Positions 1 to 12,725 of a DNA stretch of 64,000 nt are shown one piece after another. Within the stretch, counting starts at the first letter, position 1; each line of letters begins with the position of its first letter. Source of the DNA: Sabellastarte sp. h YS-2021 (lineage: Eukaryota > Annelida > Polychaeta > Sabellida > Sabellidae); contig OZ024933.1 of the NCBI GenBank assembly GCA_964017235.1, positions 91,541,432 to 91,605,431 on the forward strand, given 5' to 3'. Below the pieces are notes generated by a model. It was not told the DNA's origin, ran no database searches, and saw only the letters and a program-made list of their open reading frames with translations. The translations under genes and the position numbers were made by a program.

Positions 1-398
1 TTTCGCCTCAGTTTCCTCGCCGCCGCCGCATTATGGTCTCCCTTGAATATCTCCCTCATTATTAGAAGGTTTCAAACAGAAACAGTTGGCAGTTATATAC
101 CTTAGGCGTGAGAAAATTTTTCTGCATGCTTAAATTTGACCTTTGATCTTTATGAAGGTCACATGATCAAAAACAATTTTTTTGGAAGTACACACACTCC
201 CCCCCCCCCCCCCCCCCCCCTGTCATCGCAGTTCAGGAAAAACTACTTGCTACACAGCTTTATAATTTGACACACCTGTTCATACTATCGAAAACGCGAG
301 CTGATTAGATTTTTGGAGCAATCCCTTGAAAAATGTCTCATTTATGAGTGATTTTCTGACACCTTCCAATCTGAAAGCCTTAAATTTAGGTCAACCCC
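1..398. repeat. Head of family A repeat element with poly-C run
   Basis: The segment opens with a GCC-trinucleotide stretch followed by the phrase ATGGTCTCCCTTGAATA. The same phrase after a GCC-rich stretch recurs near 18140-18175 and 43380-43430, so it is the head of a dispersed element. A run of 22 C lies at 199-220 and may be unstable or mis-sized in assembly. No coding potential is seen. Confidence 0.6.
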
Positions 399-1415
399 CC
401 TATTATCTTCTTAAGTATTGCATTTAGAGCCATAAAATGTACTGGGAGGTAATAGGAAACCATATGTGGAGAGTCTAAATAGCCGGTCAGTTTTACCCCA
501 CGCCCCCCCCCCCCCTTATGGGTCAAACTGGGGTCATAAAATAGCTGATTTTAAGTTTTTGCCTTATACCTCCTTTATTGTTGCTTTTATAGCTTCAGAA
601 TGTATTAAGAGGTATTGGGAAAGCATATGTGGAGAGTCTAAATAGCTGGTCAGTTTTACCCCCCGACCCCCCTTATGGGTCAAACTGGGGTCATAAAGTA
701 GTTGCTTTGGAGTTTTGCCTTATATCTCCTTTATTGTTGCTTTTATACCTTCAGAATGTATTAAGAGGTATTGGGAAAGCATATGTGGAGAGTCTAAATA
801 GCCGGTCAGTTTTACCCCCGGCCCCCCTTATGGGTCAAACTGGGGTCATAAAATAGCTGATTTTGAGTTTTTGCCTTATATCTCCTTTATTGTTGCTTTT
901 ATACCTTCAGAATGCATTAAAAGGTATTGGGAAAGCATATGTGGAGTATCTAAATAGCCGGTCAGTTTTACCCCCCGACCCCCCCTTATGGGTCAAACTG
1001 GGGTCATAAATAGCTGCTTTGAAGTTTTTGCCTTATATCTCCTTTATCGTTGCTTTTATAGCTTCAGAATGTATTAAGAGGTATTAGGAAAGCATATGTG
1101 GAGAATCTAAATAGTCAGTCAGTTTTATCCCCCGACCCCCCCCCCCCCTTATGGGTCAAACTGGGGTCATAAAATAGTTGCTTTGGAGTTTTGCCTTATA
1201 TCTCCTTTATTGTTGCTTTTATACCTTCAGAATGTATTAAGAGGTATTGGGAAAGCATATGTGGAGAGTCTAAATAGCCGGTCAGTTTTACCCCCCGACC
1301 CTCCCTTATGGGCCAAACTGGGGTCATAAATAGCTGCTTTGGAGTTTGTGCCTTATATCTCCTTTATCGTTGCTTTTATAGCTTCAGAATGTATTAAGAG
1401 GTATTGGGAAAGCAT
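399..1415. repeat. Tandem array family A (155-163 bp units)
   Basis: The phrase GGTCAAACTGGGGTCATAAA recurs at about 521, 678, 833, 991, 1154 and (as GGCCAAACTG) 1311, giving a period of 155-163 bp. Length variation comes mostly from C-runs before TTATGGGTC. Each unit also carries CCTTATATCTCCTTTAT. Short open frames here are by-products of the repeat. Diverged units reappear at 43560-43800. Confidence 0.9.
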
Positions 1416-2861
1416 ACGGCACAGCTTTGTGCATTCTTAGCATTACAGCATGCTTATTAAAACCACAAAGCATTTTAAACTTTCAGGGATGCTTCGCTTT
1501 TGTTAGCAAAAGCATTCCTCTAGTTCTTCGTTTGTCTTCAGTCCTCTTCCTTATACACCACTTCATGGCAACAAGAACCTGGTGTTCAAAATTATTTTAT
1601 GTCGTAGTTCTGCCATAGGCCAAATGACAACCAGTGGGTGTTAGTTTCTTGATGTAGTAATTTAGTAAAGTTGCAGGAAATTCTTTCATGTTCTCAACTG
1701 ATTCTTCCTTTGTTGTAGAAGATTTTTCACAGATTGCATACATTCTCTCTTATCTGTAGCTAATTGGTGGTAAATTGTCGAAATATCAGCAGATATCTTC
1801 ACCAGTTCAGAGGTATTCTCAGCATAATATTGCTTTGTCATGGTTTAATCTCAGGACAGTTGAAGAATGTTGTAGAACTTCATAGAAGTATGAAGATCTT
1901 CTTATCACCCGACCACACACTGTCCTACATTTTTTCAGCGAATTCCGGCGAATTTGAAATCTCCTGTATTCTTCTATATTTGCCAAGATGATCATAGCAC
2001 CCTCTCCACTGTGTGGCCTGGGCATTACCAACTATTTACACCCCATGTATTAAAGTAGCTTGTGTTAAACATTGTTAATAGTGTGACTATAATTTTACAA
2101 GACCGGAGAAAATATTGTACTGATTCTACATGGAACATAGGTGGCAGAAAGCTTAATAAAAATGCTTCAAACTCTATATATTTTTTTCAGAAATAGATAA
2201 TAAGCTTGCGAAATACTTAAAGAGCGCGGACCTCCACTAGACAGCTTATTCTCTCCCATCTTTCTTGTTCTGGATCATAGTATCTGGAATTTCCCTAGGA
2301 TCCAGATCAAGCCTAGACATATTACAGACACTATTATGGGCGTGTCCTGTGTTTTTTTTTTGCCAAGGAATCTGAGGATTTATTATGGAGGCATATGTAT
2401 TCTGAAAATTGCCCTGTCTCACAGTATTACCTTTCAAAAAATTCCTCGATCCAGATGGTGATTCTGATCATCAACAAAATTGAATAATCTGTTCCTTGTG
2501 TCATGGTCAAAATTTCTGTAATGTTTTCTAATCATGAGATTTTATAATATTTCATCTTTTTAGTAACATGTGAAAAACACAGAAAATATTGCAACTATTT
2601 GGGCTTACTATTGACAGTGTGCAGCCAATCATTTAAATACAGTACTTTGACAGAGGATAAATACATGTGAAATCTAATATGATTTTTTAAAAATTTTTAT
2701 AAACCTTTAGCTCACTAGAGCTGGTTGCTTCCTTTTTGCTGAACTAAGACCATTTTCTGTTTAAATCTGTATGTCCCTAGTTTTTCATCTTTTTAATCCA
2801 TTTACCTTGGATAACATCAGTTTTAAAGCTAATGAATAAATAAATGTATCTCATTGTGCAG
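1416..2861. other. Non-coding DNA upstream of phosphatase-like exon
   Basis: AT-rich sequence with no recognised gene or repeat structure. If the exon at 2862 belongs to a longer gene, this is intron. The pyrimidine-poor acceptor region at its end finishes in TGCAG. Confidence 0.4.
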
Positions 2862-2986
2862 GAAGAGTTGGTACCCATGAAAGATAGAGTACATCGTGAA
2901 ATTGTTGACAAGTTTCACATGTCAGCCACATTTACAACCGCAAAAAAGGAAACAATGATGGAGGTTATGGAATACATTGAACAAAG
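2862..2986 (+). CDS. Penultimate exon of a putative Y_phosphatase3-type phosphatase
   Basis: The exon opens after TGCAG and ends at AG|GTATGT, a good donor. It is 125 nt, starts in phase 0 and ends in phase 2. Its last residues, EVMEYIEQR, join in phase with YGSVCNYLEVIGF of the exon at 14798. Together they resemble the C-terminal helix pair of the Y_phosphatase3 family, where a helix ending in ...RYGSVEAYL is followed by a GL(T/S)xxE(L/I)xxLR helix. The catalytic CX5R loop would be encoded further left and is not in the window. The family call rests on remembered C-terminal pattern only, so it is moderate. The frame also reads through upstream Met codons, but the splice-site reading is preferred because it joins the next exon in phase. 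Confidence 0.6.
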
Positions 2987-3142
2987 GTATGTACATTTAC
3001 TGAGAGTAAAAAAAAAATCAGATAAAATATCCTTTTATGCAGTTTTTGTCCATTTCCCAGAGACAGAAATTGATGTATAACTTTCAAAACGCAACTAAAT
3101 AAGTTTTTCATGTCAGATGTTGATCCTTGTTGAGATGTATTT

Positions 3143-3554
3143 TTAGCTTACTGGCCAACGGCCGTAAGCTAATGGCATGGTCTGGCGTCGTCTTCGTTGT
3201 TGTTGTCGTCAACAATTTTTTCCAGCCTCTTCTCCTCAGAAACTACTGCACCGATTTCTTTGAAATTTGGTATGGAGCTTCCTTGGGTAGAGGACTATCA
3301 TTTTTCCTCATTGCATGTTTTTCAACCAATCAGAGAAGGTCACATGACCAAAAACATGTTTTTCAAAAGGGTGTGCTTGTCTGGATGATAACTTAAAAAG
3401 TGCTTCACCTATTCACATGAAATTTTGCAAGTAGGTTCGTTATATACATGTCTTGAAATCAATAACTTTTTGAAGTGATCCAATACAAAATGGCCGACTT
3501 ATTAATAATTTACTAAATGTCTCGATTTTTCTTAACGCTGAAAAAACAAAAACA
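3143..3554 (+). mobile_element. 5' end of family B element, with terminal hairpin
   Basis: A strong hairpin lies at 3143-3172: TTAGCTTAC and GTAAGCTAA flank a GGCC-AAC-GGCC inner stem. It is followed by a unique leader with CTCCTCAGAAACTACTGCAC and a TTTGGTATGGAG phrase, and then the family B array. The hairpin-leader-array order is the same as in families C, D and E. A clear 3' end was not found near 5700-5790. Confidence 0.6.
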
Positions 3555-5700
3555 TGTTTATCTCAGAAACGGTGCGAGATAGAGAGATTTCGTCGAAATT
3601 TTCGACCCCGGGGGTTTCTAAGGAGCGCACTCTTTGGAATTTTCAAAAAATTTTCCCCTCCCCAAAAATGGCGGCCATTTTGAATTTTCGATTTTTTGCC
3701 AAAAATGGAAAAACACAAAATTGCTTGTATCTCCTTAACCGTGCGAGATAGAGCGATTTCGTCAAAATTTTCGACCCACAGGGTATCACAGGATTGTACT
3801 CTTGGCAATTTTCAAAAAATTTTCCCCTCCCCAAAAATGGCGGCCATTTTGAATTTTCGAATTTTTGCCAAAAATGGAAAAATGCAAAATTGCTTCTATC
3901 TCCTTAACCGTGCGAGATAGAGCGATTTCGTCGAAATTTTCGATCCACAGGGTATCTTAGGAATGTATTCTTGCCAATTTTCAAAAAATTTTCCCCTCCC
4001 CAAAAGTGGCGGCCATTTTGAATTTTTGCCAAAAATGGCAAAACACAAAATTGCTTCTATCTCCTTAACCGTGCGAGATAGAGCAATTTCGTCGAAATTT
4101 TCGACCCACAGGGTATGTAACAAGTGTACTCTTGCCAATTTTGAAAAAATTTTCCCCTCCTCAAAAATGGCGGCCATTTTGAATTTTTGCCTAAAATGGA
4201 AAAACACAAAATTGCTTCTATCTCCTTAACCGTGCGAGATAGAGCAATTTCGTCGAAATTTTCGACCCACAGGGTATATAAGAAGTGTACTCTTGCCAAT
4301 TTTGAAAAAATTTTCCCCTCCTCAAAAATGGCGGCCATTTTGAATTTTTGCCTAAAATGGAAAAACACAAAATTGCTTCTATCTCCTTAACCGTGCCAGA
4401 TAGAGCGATTTCGTCGAAATTTTTGACCCACAGGGTATCTAAGAAATGTACTTTTGGCAATTTTCAAAAAATTTTCCCCTCTCCAAAAATGGCGGCCATT
4501 TTGAATTTTCGAATTTTTGCCCAAAACGGCAAAACACAAAATTCCTTCTATCTCCTTAACCGTGCAAGATAGAGCGATTTCGTCGAAATTTTCGACCCAC
4601 CGGGTATCTAAGAAATGTACTCTTGCCAATTTTCAAAAAATTTTCCCCTTTCCAAAAATGGCGGCCATTTTGAATTTTCGCCAAAAATGGAAAAACACAA
4701 AATTCCTTCTATCTCCTTAACTGTGCGAGATAGAGCGATTTTGTCGAAATTTTCGACCCAGAAGGTATCTAAGGAATGTACTCTTGGCAATTTTCAAAAA
4801 ATTTTCCCCTCCCCAAAAATGGCGGCCATTTTGAACTTTCGAATTTTTGCCAAAAATGGAAAAAGACAAAATTGCTTCTATCTCCTAAACCGTGCGAGAT
4901 AGAGCGATTTCGTCAGAATATTCGACCCACAGAGTATCTAAGGAATGTACTCTTGCAATTTTCAAAAAAATTTTCCCCTCCCCAAAAATGGCGGCCTTTT
5001 TGAATTTTTGCCAAAAATGGCAAAACACAAAATTGCTTCTATCTCCTTAACCGTGCGAGATAGAGCGATTTCGTCAAAATTTTCGACCCACAGTTTATCT
5101 AAGGAATGTAGTCTTGCCAATTTTCAAAAAAATTTCCCCTTCCCAAAAATGGCGGCCATTTTGAATTTTCGAATTTTTGCCAAAAATGGAAAAACACAAA
5201 ATTGCTTCTATCTCCTTAACCGTGCGAGATAGAGCGATTTCGTCGAAATTTTCAACCCACAGGGTATCTAAGGAATGTACTCTTGGCAATTTTCAAAAAA
5301 TTTTCCCCTCCCCAAAAATGGCGGCCATTTTGAATTTTCGAATTTTTGCCTAAAATGGAAAAACACAAAATTGCTTCTATGTCCTTAACCGTGCGAGATA
5401 GAGCGATTTCGTCGAAATTTTCGACCCACAGGGTATCTAAGGAATGTACTCTTGGCAATTTAAAAAAAACTTTTCCCCTCCCCAAAAATGGCGGCCATTT
5501 TGAATTTTCGAATTTTTGCCTAAAATGGCAAAACACAAAATTGCTTCTATCTCCTAAACCGTGCGAGATAGAGCGATTTCGTCGAAATTTTCGACCCACA
5601 GGGTATGTAAGAAATGAAAAAAAAATGGAAAAACAAAAATTTCCTTATCTCCTTAACCGTGCAAGATTAACCGTCAAAATTTTCGACCCAACCGTCCTAT
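3555..5700. repeat. Tandem array family B (161 and 169 bp units)
   Basis: About thirteen units are anchored by CTATCTCCTTAACCGTGCG at roughly 3731, 3900, 4061, 4222, 4383, 4552, 4713, 4882, 5043, 5212, 5381 and 5551. Spacings fall into two classes, 161 and 169-170 bp. The 8-bp difference is the presence or absence of an extra TTTCGAAT-like segment before TTTTTGCC. Each unit contains AAAATGGCGGCCATTTT, a near-palindrome. The many overlapping open frames on both strands are repeat by-products, not genes. Confidence 0.93.
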
Positions 5701-6125
5701 TTCTATTTGAGTTATAAGGGTGAAACGGTGCACAGACAAACAGACAGAAACAAACTGATCACAATAACCCTCTCCTATTGTCGAGCGTTAACTAGAAAAG
5801 TATTGCATTTACAGCATTTTGTTAAAATATGTTATTCATCTACTTTTTCCATAGCAACAACATGGTCAGTAACTTGGGTGTCTATCTCAATAGCTAAGTG
5901 AGTAATACCTACTGTTGGACTTTTCACTAACTTCCATCATGAGTAAAATCACTTGTAACTTGAAAACTATTGCATTTAGAGAATTTGGTGCAAATCTGTT
6001 ATTCACCTACTTTTGGGTCAGCTATAACATAATAAAATTTCAGACCTCCAGCTCGTGGCATAGCCGAGTAATAGCTACTTTTGCCTTTGCTGGTGAATAC
6101 ATTTTGTATCTGGCCACAGAAGCGT
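5701..6125. repeat. Family B tail and about two family D units
   Basis: After a decayed B tail (to about 5790), two diverged family D units follow, recognised by AACTATTGCATTTAGAGAAT, TTATTCACCTACTTTTGGG and TCAGCTATAACATA. They are isolated from the main D array at 9090. Confidence 0.7.
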
Positions 6126-6834
6126 CCTTGGTCTAGTTTACAAATGAAACAGGATCTTGTAAGACTGCTGTACAATTTTGGCAAAAGGTTCATGGGGTGG
6201 ACATTACACATGATAATGTGTGTTCTATACTATCCTGTTTCTATTCATATGTCACAGCTACTATCAACAGGGTGTCCTATTTCTAGTTACAACTTTTGGC
6301 AGCCATCTTGGATTTCTGTGGAAAATAAATCATTCTAAATATCTGGGAAACCGTAAGACATAAAGCAGTTTCCAGTGAAGTTTGTACCCTAGGGGTAGTA
6401 AAATTTACACAAGTATGAAAAAAGTATTTGGGTGGCACAACCACAACATGCGGGTCGCCAGTAAGCAGCAGGCCTTGGCCTATTTTTTAAATCTCAAATC
6501 TAAGCCAAAAATAAACAGTTACAGCAACACTTACAATGGACAAATCACACGGTTTGTCATTTTTCCTGCCCAATTTCAACAGGATCAGTCACAGCAGCAT
6601 CCCAAGTTATAAATGGCCAGGACTTATTACCTAGATCACACATATTTCAGGCTGGGGTCGTGAGCTACAAATAAACAGGCTTCTGTACTTTTTTGTTGTA
6701 AGGTCGAATTCAATTTTGCAAATTTGGGACATCTTCAGCACGATTCGTTTGCAATGAATTCTTATTGGGTAGGAGACATTTGATGCTACATGTAACAAAA
6801 ATTTGCATCTTGTGTTTACTGCTTTTTTTTGTGC
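6126..6834. other. Non-coding intron sequence
   Basis: No recognised gene, repeat or RNA. It is probably intron of the phosphatase-like gene. Confidence 0.4.
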
Positions 6835-8681
6835 GGGGTATTGTTTTCACCCATGGTGTCCGGATGGGCGGGCGGGCGTCCTGGCGGGCGGGCGGGCGGC
6901 GGGAAAAAGTTTGTCTGGGCTGTATCTCAGAAACCGTAAGGTGTAGGAAGTTGATACTTAGTAGGGACATTGGTTAGGGGGTGTAGTTGTGCATCGTCAT
7001 GGTGTGACCTTGATTTGACCTTTGACCTTGCCATAGTGACCTTGACCTATAAAATCTTGTCCGGCCTATATATCGGAAACTGTAAGGTGTAGGAAGTTGA
7101 TACTTGGTAGGGATATTGGTTAGGGGGTGTAGGTGTGCAGCGTCATGGTGTGACCTTGATTTGACCTTTGACCTTGCCGTAGTGACCCTGACCTATAAAA
7201 TCTTGTCTGGGCTATATCTCGGAAACCATAAGGTTTAGGAAGTTGATACTTGGTAGGGATATTGGTTAGTGGGTAACATCATGGTGTGACCTTGATTTGA
7301 CCTTTGACCTTGCCGTAGTGACCTTGACATATAAAATCTTGTCCGGGCTATATCTCGGAAATTGTAAGGTGTAGGAAGTTGATACTTGGTAAGGATATTG
7401 GTTAGGGGGTGTAGGTGTGCAATGTCATGATGTGACCTTGATTTGACCTTTGACCTGGCCATAGTGACCTTGACCTATAAAATCTTGTCCGGGCTATATC
7501 TCGAAAACTGTAAGGTGTAGGAAGTTGATATGTGGTAGGGACATTTGTTAGGGGGTGTAGGTGTGCAACGTCATGGTCTGACCTTGATTTGACCTTGCCA
7601 TAGTGACCTTGACCTATAAAATCTTGTCTGGGCTATATCTCAGAAACTGTAAGGTGTAGGAAGTTGATACTTGGTAGGGATATTGTTTAGGGGGTGTAGG
7701 TGTGCTACATCTTGGTGTTACCTTGATTTGACCTTTGACCTGGCCGTAGTGACCTTGACCTATAAAATCTTGTCTGGGCTATATCTCGGAAACCGTAAGG
7801 TGTAGGAAGTTGATATTTGGTAGGGACATTGGTTAGGGGGTGTAGGGATGCAACGTCATGGTGTGACCTTGATTTGACCTTTGACCTTGCCTTAGTGACC
7901 TTGACCTATAAAATCTTGTCCGGGCTGTATCTCAGAAACCATAAGGTGTAGGAAGTGGATACTTGATAGGGACATTGGTTAGGGGGTGTAGGTGTGCAGC
8001 ATCATGGTCTGACCTTGATTTGACCTTGCCATAGTGACCTTGACCTATAAAATCTTGTCTGGTCTATATCTCGGAAACCGTAAGGTGTAGGAAGTTGATA
8101 CTTGGTAGGGACATTGGTTAGGGGCTATAGGTGTGTATTATCATGGTGTGACCTTAATTTGACCTTTGACCTTGTCGTAGTGACCTTGACCTTTACAATC
8201 TTGTTGCACCTTTGGGTCTGTCTTTTGATGCAGATTAAGCACTCTTAATTCATATTAGAATTTATTAAGAATTTTACTTTCATAACTTCCCATTGTAAGA
8301 GATAGAATTTTATCAAGTGAGCCACAGATTTTGCTCCAACGCCACATATAAGCATTCATTAAATTTATTACCACTTCTGTATGCATGGTAATATTCAGAA
8401 CATCTAAACCATAATTCGGCCATGCAGATGTAGATAAAGAGTGTTGAATTTTAGTTTACTGATTAATGCTGTCATCTTGTTATTGAATTATCTTGTTTTA
8501 ATACTTCATCTTTATATGCATTATCTTTCTTTTAAACATTATTTTCTCCATTTAAGCATTGTTTAGAACTTTATATAACTGACAGTGCTCTGAAAGTATC
8601 CTGAACTTTGTACTGGTACTTCTATATCCCATGGTGTTGAAAATATTTCCCTAGGCTGTGGGGTACGGGCATCTCTGATGC
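6835..8681 (+). mobile_element. Family C element, copy 1 (5'-truncated)
   Basis: The left side begins inside the family C leader (GGGGTATTGTTTTCACCCATGG, then GGGCGGGCGG repeats). Units of about 146 bp follow, with TATATCTCGGAAACCGTAAG and GGAAGTTGATACTTGGTAGG, up to about 8200. A tail follows that is also seen near 60540-60640 and 61370-62060. The right end carries GGCTGTGGGGT (8654-8664) and a GCATC-TCT-GATGC hairpin (8669-8681) followed by TATTTTT. Relative to the intact copy at 59513, the outer part of the 5' hairpin is missing. Confidence 0.8.
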
Positions 8682-9089
8682 TATTTTTATGTCAGCTGAC
8701 TTGTCAGTCAGCTGACATTATGTCGTCACTCTGCGGCGTGGGCGTACGCGTATGCGTACGCGTACGCGTGAACAACTTCTCCTCCAAAACTACAAGGCCT
8801 AGAGACGTGCTGTTTTTTTTAAAAGATACCTTATCTATCGAGGATGAAAAATTGTTCAAGGCATGCAAATCTGTCTGTTCGTCTGTTTGCTAGAGACATT
8901 ACAAGGGGGGTACCCCCACCAAAAGTGTGAAAATTTCAACACTTAATCACAATTTTCTCAGTGACTATTGCAGGGATTTCTATCATATCTTGCATATATG
9001 TACTAGGCCACAGGTAGATTCTCTTGTGTGAGTATGAGACCTGGATCTGTCTTCCTTTTTTTTTAATAAATTTTTTTAATAATTTTTAA

Positions 9090-11790
9090 TGCATTAAAAT
9101 TCATGAAATCATGCACAAAATCATTTATAACTTGAAAAGTGTTGCATTTAGAGCATTTTGTTAAAATATGTTATTCAGCTACTTTTTTCATAGCTACAAT
9201 ATGGTGAGTAAGTTGGGTGCCTGTCTCAATAGCTAAGTGAGTAATAGCTACTTTTGGGCTTTTCAGTAACTTCCATCATGAGTAGAATCACTTGTAACTG
9301 AAAAACTATTGCATTTACAGAATTTCGTATAAATATGTTATTCAGCTACTTTTGGGTCAGCTATAACATAGTAAAATTTTAGACCTGTAGCTCATGGCAT
9401 AGCTGAGTAATAGCTACTTTTAGGTTATCACTATTGAGTAAATCGCTTATAACTTCAAAACTATTGCATTTAGAGAATTTCATATAAATATGTTATTCAG
9501 CTACTTTTGGGTCAGCTATAACATAGTAAAATTTCAGACCTGTAGCTCATGGCATAGCTGAGTAATAGCTACTTTTAGGTTATCACTGTTGAGTAAATCG
9601 CTTATAACTTGGAAACTATTGCATTTAGAGTATTTTGTTGCAATATATTATTCACCTATTTTGGGATCAGCTATAACATAGTGAAGTTTCAGATCTGTGG
9701 CTCATTGCATAGCTGAGTGATAGCTACTTTAAAGTTCTCACTATTGAGTAAATCAGTTGTAATTGGAAAACTATTGCATTTAGAGAATTTCGTATAAATA
9801 TGTTATTCAGCTACTTTTGGGTCAGCTATAACATAGTAAAATTTCAGACCTGTAGCTCATGGCATAGCTGAGTAATAGCTACTTTTAGGTCATCACTATT
9901 GAGTAAATCAGTTGTAACTTCAAAACTATTGCATTTACAGTATTTTGCTTGAATATGTTATTCACCTACTTTTGGGTCAGCTATAACATAGTGAAATTTC
10001 AGACCTGTAGCTCATTGCATAGCTGAGTAATAACTACTTTGAGGTTCTCACTATTGAGTAAATCAGTTGTAATTGCAAAACTATTACATTTAGAGAATTT
10101 AGTATAAATATGTTATTCAGCTACTTTTGGGTCAGCTATAACATAGTAAAATTTCAGACCTGTAGCTCATGGCATAGCTGAGTAATAGCTACTTTTAGGT
10201 CATCAGTATTGAGTAAATCAGTTGTAACTTGAAAACTATTGCATGTACAGTATTTTGCTTAAATATGTTGTTCACCTACTTTTGAGTCAGCTATAACATA
10301 GTGAAATTTCAGACCTGTAGCTCATTGCATAGCTGAGTAATAACTACTTTGATGTTCTCACTATTGAGTAAATCAGTTGTAATTGCAAAACTATTGCATT
10401 TAGAGAATTTAGTATAAATATGTTATTCAGCTACTTTTGGGTCAGCTATAACATAGTAAAATTTCAGACCTGTAGCTCATGGCATAGCTGAGTAATAGCT
10501 ACTTTTAGGTCATCACTATTGAGTAAATCAGTTGTAACTTGAAAACTATTGCATGTACAGTATTTTGCTTAAATATGTTGTTCACCTACTTTTGGGTCAG
10601 CTATAACATAGTAAAATTTCAGACCTGTAGCTCATGGCATAGCTGAGTAATAGCTACTTTGAGGTTATCACTGTTGAGTAAATTGCTTATAACTTGGAAA
10701 TTATTGCATTTAGAGTATTTTGTTTCAATATGTTATTCACCTATTTTGGGGTCAGCTATAACATAGTGAAGTTCCAGACCTGTGACTCATTGCATAGCTG
10801 AGTAATAGCTACTTTGAAGTTCTCAGTGTTGAGTAAATCACTTATAATTTGAAAACTATTGCATTTAGAGAATTTAGTATAAATATGTTATTCAGCTACT
10901 TTTGGGTCAGCTATAACATAGTAAAATTTCAGACCTGTAGCTCATGGCATAGCTGAGTAATAGCTACTTTTAGGTCATCACTATTGAGTAAATCACTTAT
11001 AACTTGCAAACTATTGCATTTAGAGTATTTTGTTGCAATATGTTATTCACCTATTTTGGGGTCAGCTATAACATAGTGAAGTTCCAGACCTGTGGCTCAT
11101 TGGATAGCTGAGTAATAGCTACTTTGAAGTTCTCACTGTTGAGTAAATCAGTTGTAATTGGAAAACTATTGCCTTTACAGAAATTTGTGCAAATATGTTA
11201 TTCAGCTACTTTTGGGTCAGCTATAACATAGTGAAATTACAGACCTGTAGCTCATGGCACAACTGAGCAATAGCTATTCTCGGGCACTGACTGTTGAGTA
11301 AATCGGCTATAACTTGAAAAATATTGCATTTGGAGTATTTTGTTAAAATATATTGTTCACCTACTTTTGGGTTAGCTATAACATAGTGAAATTACAGACC
11401 TATAGCTCATGGCATAGCGTAGCAATAGCTATTTTCAGGTTCTCACTATTGAGTAAATCAGTTGTAACTTGAAAACTATTGCATTTACAGTATTTTGCTT
11501 AAATATGTTGTTCACCTACTTTTAGGTCAGCTATAACAGAGCAAAAATTCAGACATGTAGCTCATTGCATAGCTGAGTAATAGTTCCTTTGAGGTTCTCA
11601 CTGTTGAGTAAATCAGTTGTAACTTGAAAACTATTACATTTAGAGTATTTTGTTAAATATGTTATTCACAGACGTTTTGGTCAGCTATAACATAGTGAAA
11701 TTGCAGACCTCTATGTCATGGCATAGCTGAGCAAAGCTTCTTTCAGGTTCTCACTGTTGAGTAAATCATTGTACCCAACCTGTAGGAAAT
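9090..11790. repeat. Tandem array family D (155 bp units, 310 bp higher-order period)
   Basis: The phrase TTGAGTAAATCA recurs with its GAG near 9591, 9746, 9901, 10056, 10211, 10366 and 10521, an exact 155-bp step. Units of two types alternate. One type has TTATTCAGCTACTTTTGGG and GCTCATGGCATAGC. The other has GTTCACCTACTTTT and GCTCATTGCATAGC. This produces a 310-bp higher-order repeat in the middle of the array. Confidence 0.9.
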
Positions 11791-12440
11791 CATGGGCTGG
11801 GAATCTGTTAATATGGTCCGATTTGACCTTGGAACCCTCCTTCAAGGTCAAATGAGGATAGCCAAACATAAAAGTGCTTATAACTCGCTTATTATTGGTC
11901 CTAGAGGTTTGGAATGGAAAACCAACCTATAGAAAATCATGGGCTGGGAATTCTTTGGTGTGGTCGGATTTCACCTTAGACCCCTCCTTCCAGGTCAAAC
12001 GAAGATAGCCAAACTTAAAGTGCTTATAACTCGCATATTATTGGGCTTGGAGGTTTGGGATGGTAAACCAACATATAGGAAATCATGGGCTGGGATTCTT
12101 TTGGTGTGGTCAGATTTGACCTGGGACCCCTCCTTCAAGGTCAATTGAGGATAGCCAAACTTACAATTGCTTATAACTCACTTATTATTGGTCCTACAAG
12201 TTTGGGATGGTAAACAAGCTACAGGAAATCATGGGCTGGGAATTTTTTTGTGTGGTCGGATTTGACCTTAGACCCCTCCGTCAAGGTCAAACAAGGATAG
12301 CCAAACTTAAAAAGTGCCTATGACTCACTTATTATTGGTCCGACAGGTTTGTGATGGTAAACCATCCTAAATTCTTTGGCTGGGAATCTTTTGGTATGGT
12401 CAGATTTGACCTTTGGATCCCTTCTTCATGGTCGAACGAG
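11775..12440. repeat. Family E units inside the family D element
   Basis: About four and a half units carry AAATCATGGGCTGGGAAT, TTGACCTTGGACCCCTCC and TTCAAGGTCAAACGAGG. They match the larger E array at 32400-33850 and lie between the D array and the D 3' end. Confidence 0.85.
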
Positions 12441-12725
12441 GATATTGCATTTATAGTATTTCTTTAAATATTTTTAACCTACTTTTTACACTTAAACAAT
12501 TACCTTGTTACTTTATTTCATAATACCATTTGCAGGGCACAACTTTTTTGTCCTTTTCTTCTGTCAGCTTCGGAATATCTTTCGAACATGCTGTTCAGTT
12601 GCCATTTACTGTATTTCTGTACAGCCCTTTCCCTGATAATTATGCTTTCCTCTCATTATCACCATCACAAATCAAAAACATTCAGTCAGCTGACACAGTG
12701 CCCGTTCACGGGCACTCTCCTCTTG

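Larger units (their letters stand above)
8689..12725 (+). mobile_element. Family D element, copy 1
   Basis: The left end is a hairpin at 8689-8718 in which ATGTCAGCTGAC and GTCAGCTGACAT flank TTGTCA. A (CGTACG)-rich stretch at 8738-8769 and a leader follow. The array at 9090-11790 has 155-bp units, then a block of family E units. The right end repeats GTCAGCTGAC (12685-12694) and finishes with a GTGCCCG-TTCA-CGGGCAC hairpin (12698-12715). Hairpins at both ends, a shared short terminal motif and an internal minisatellite are characteristic of Helentron-associated (HINE/DINE-like) and bivalve pearl elements. That class assignment is an inference. No transposase is encoded. Confidence 0.75.

Noticed and set aside
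399-1415. Possible CRISPR-like or bacterial repeat array
   Set aside because: Units are 155-163 bp without a short constant repeat and unique spacers; the genome is clearly eukaryotic.
3563-5717. Many overlapping open frames of 60-123 codons on both strands with shared peptides such as SLTVRDRAISSKF
   Set aside because: They are translations of family B tandem units; frames persist because unit lengths and composition avoid stops, and no start, splice or domain supports them.
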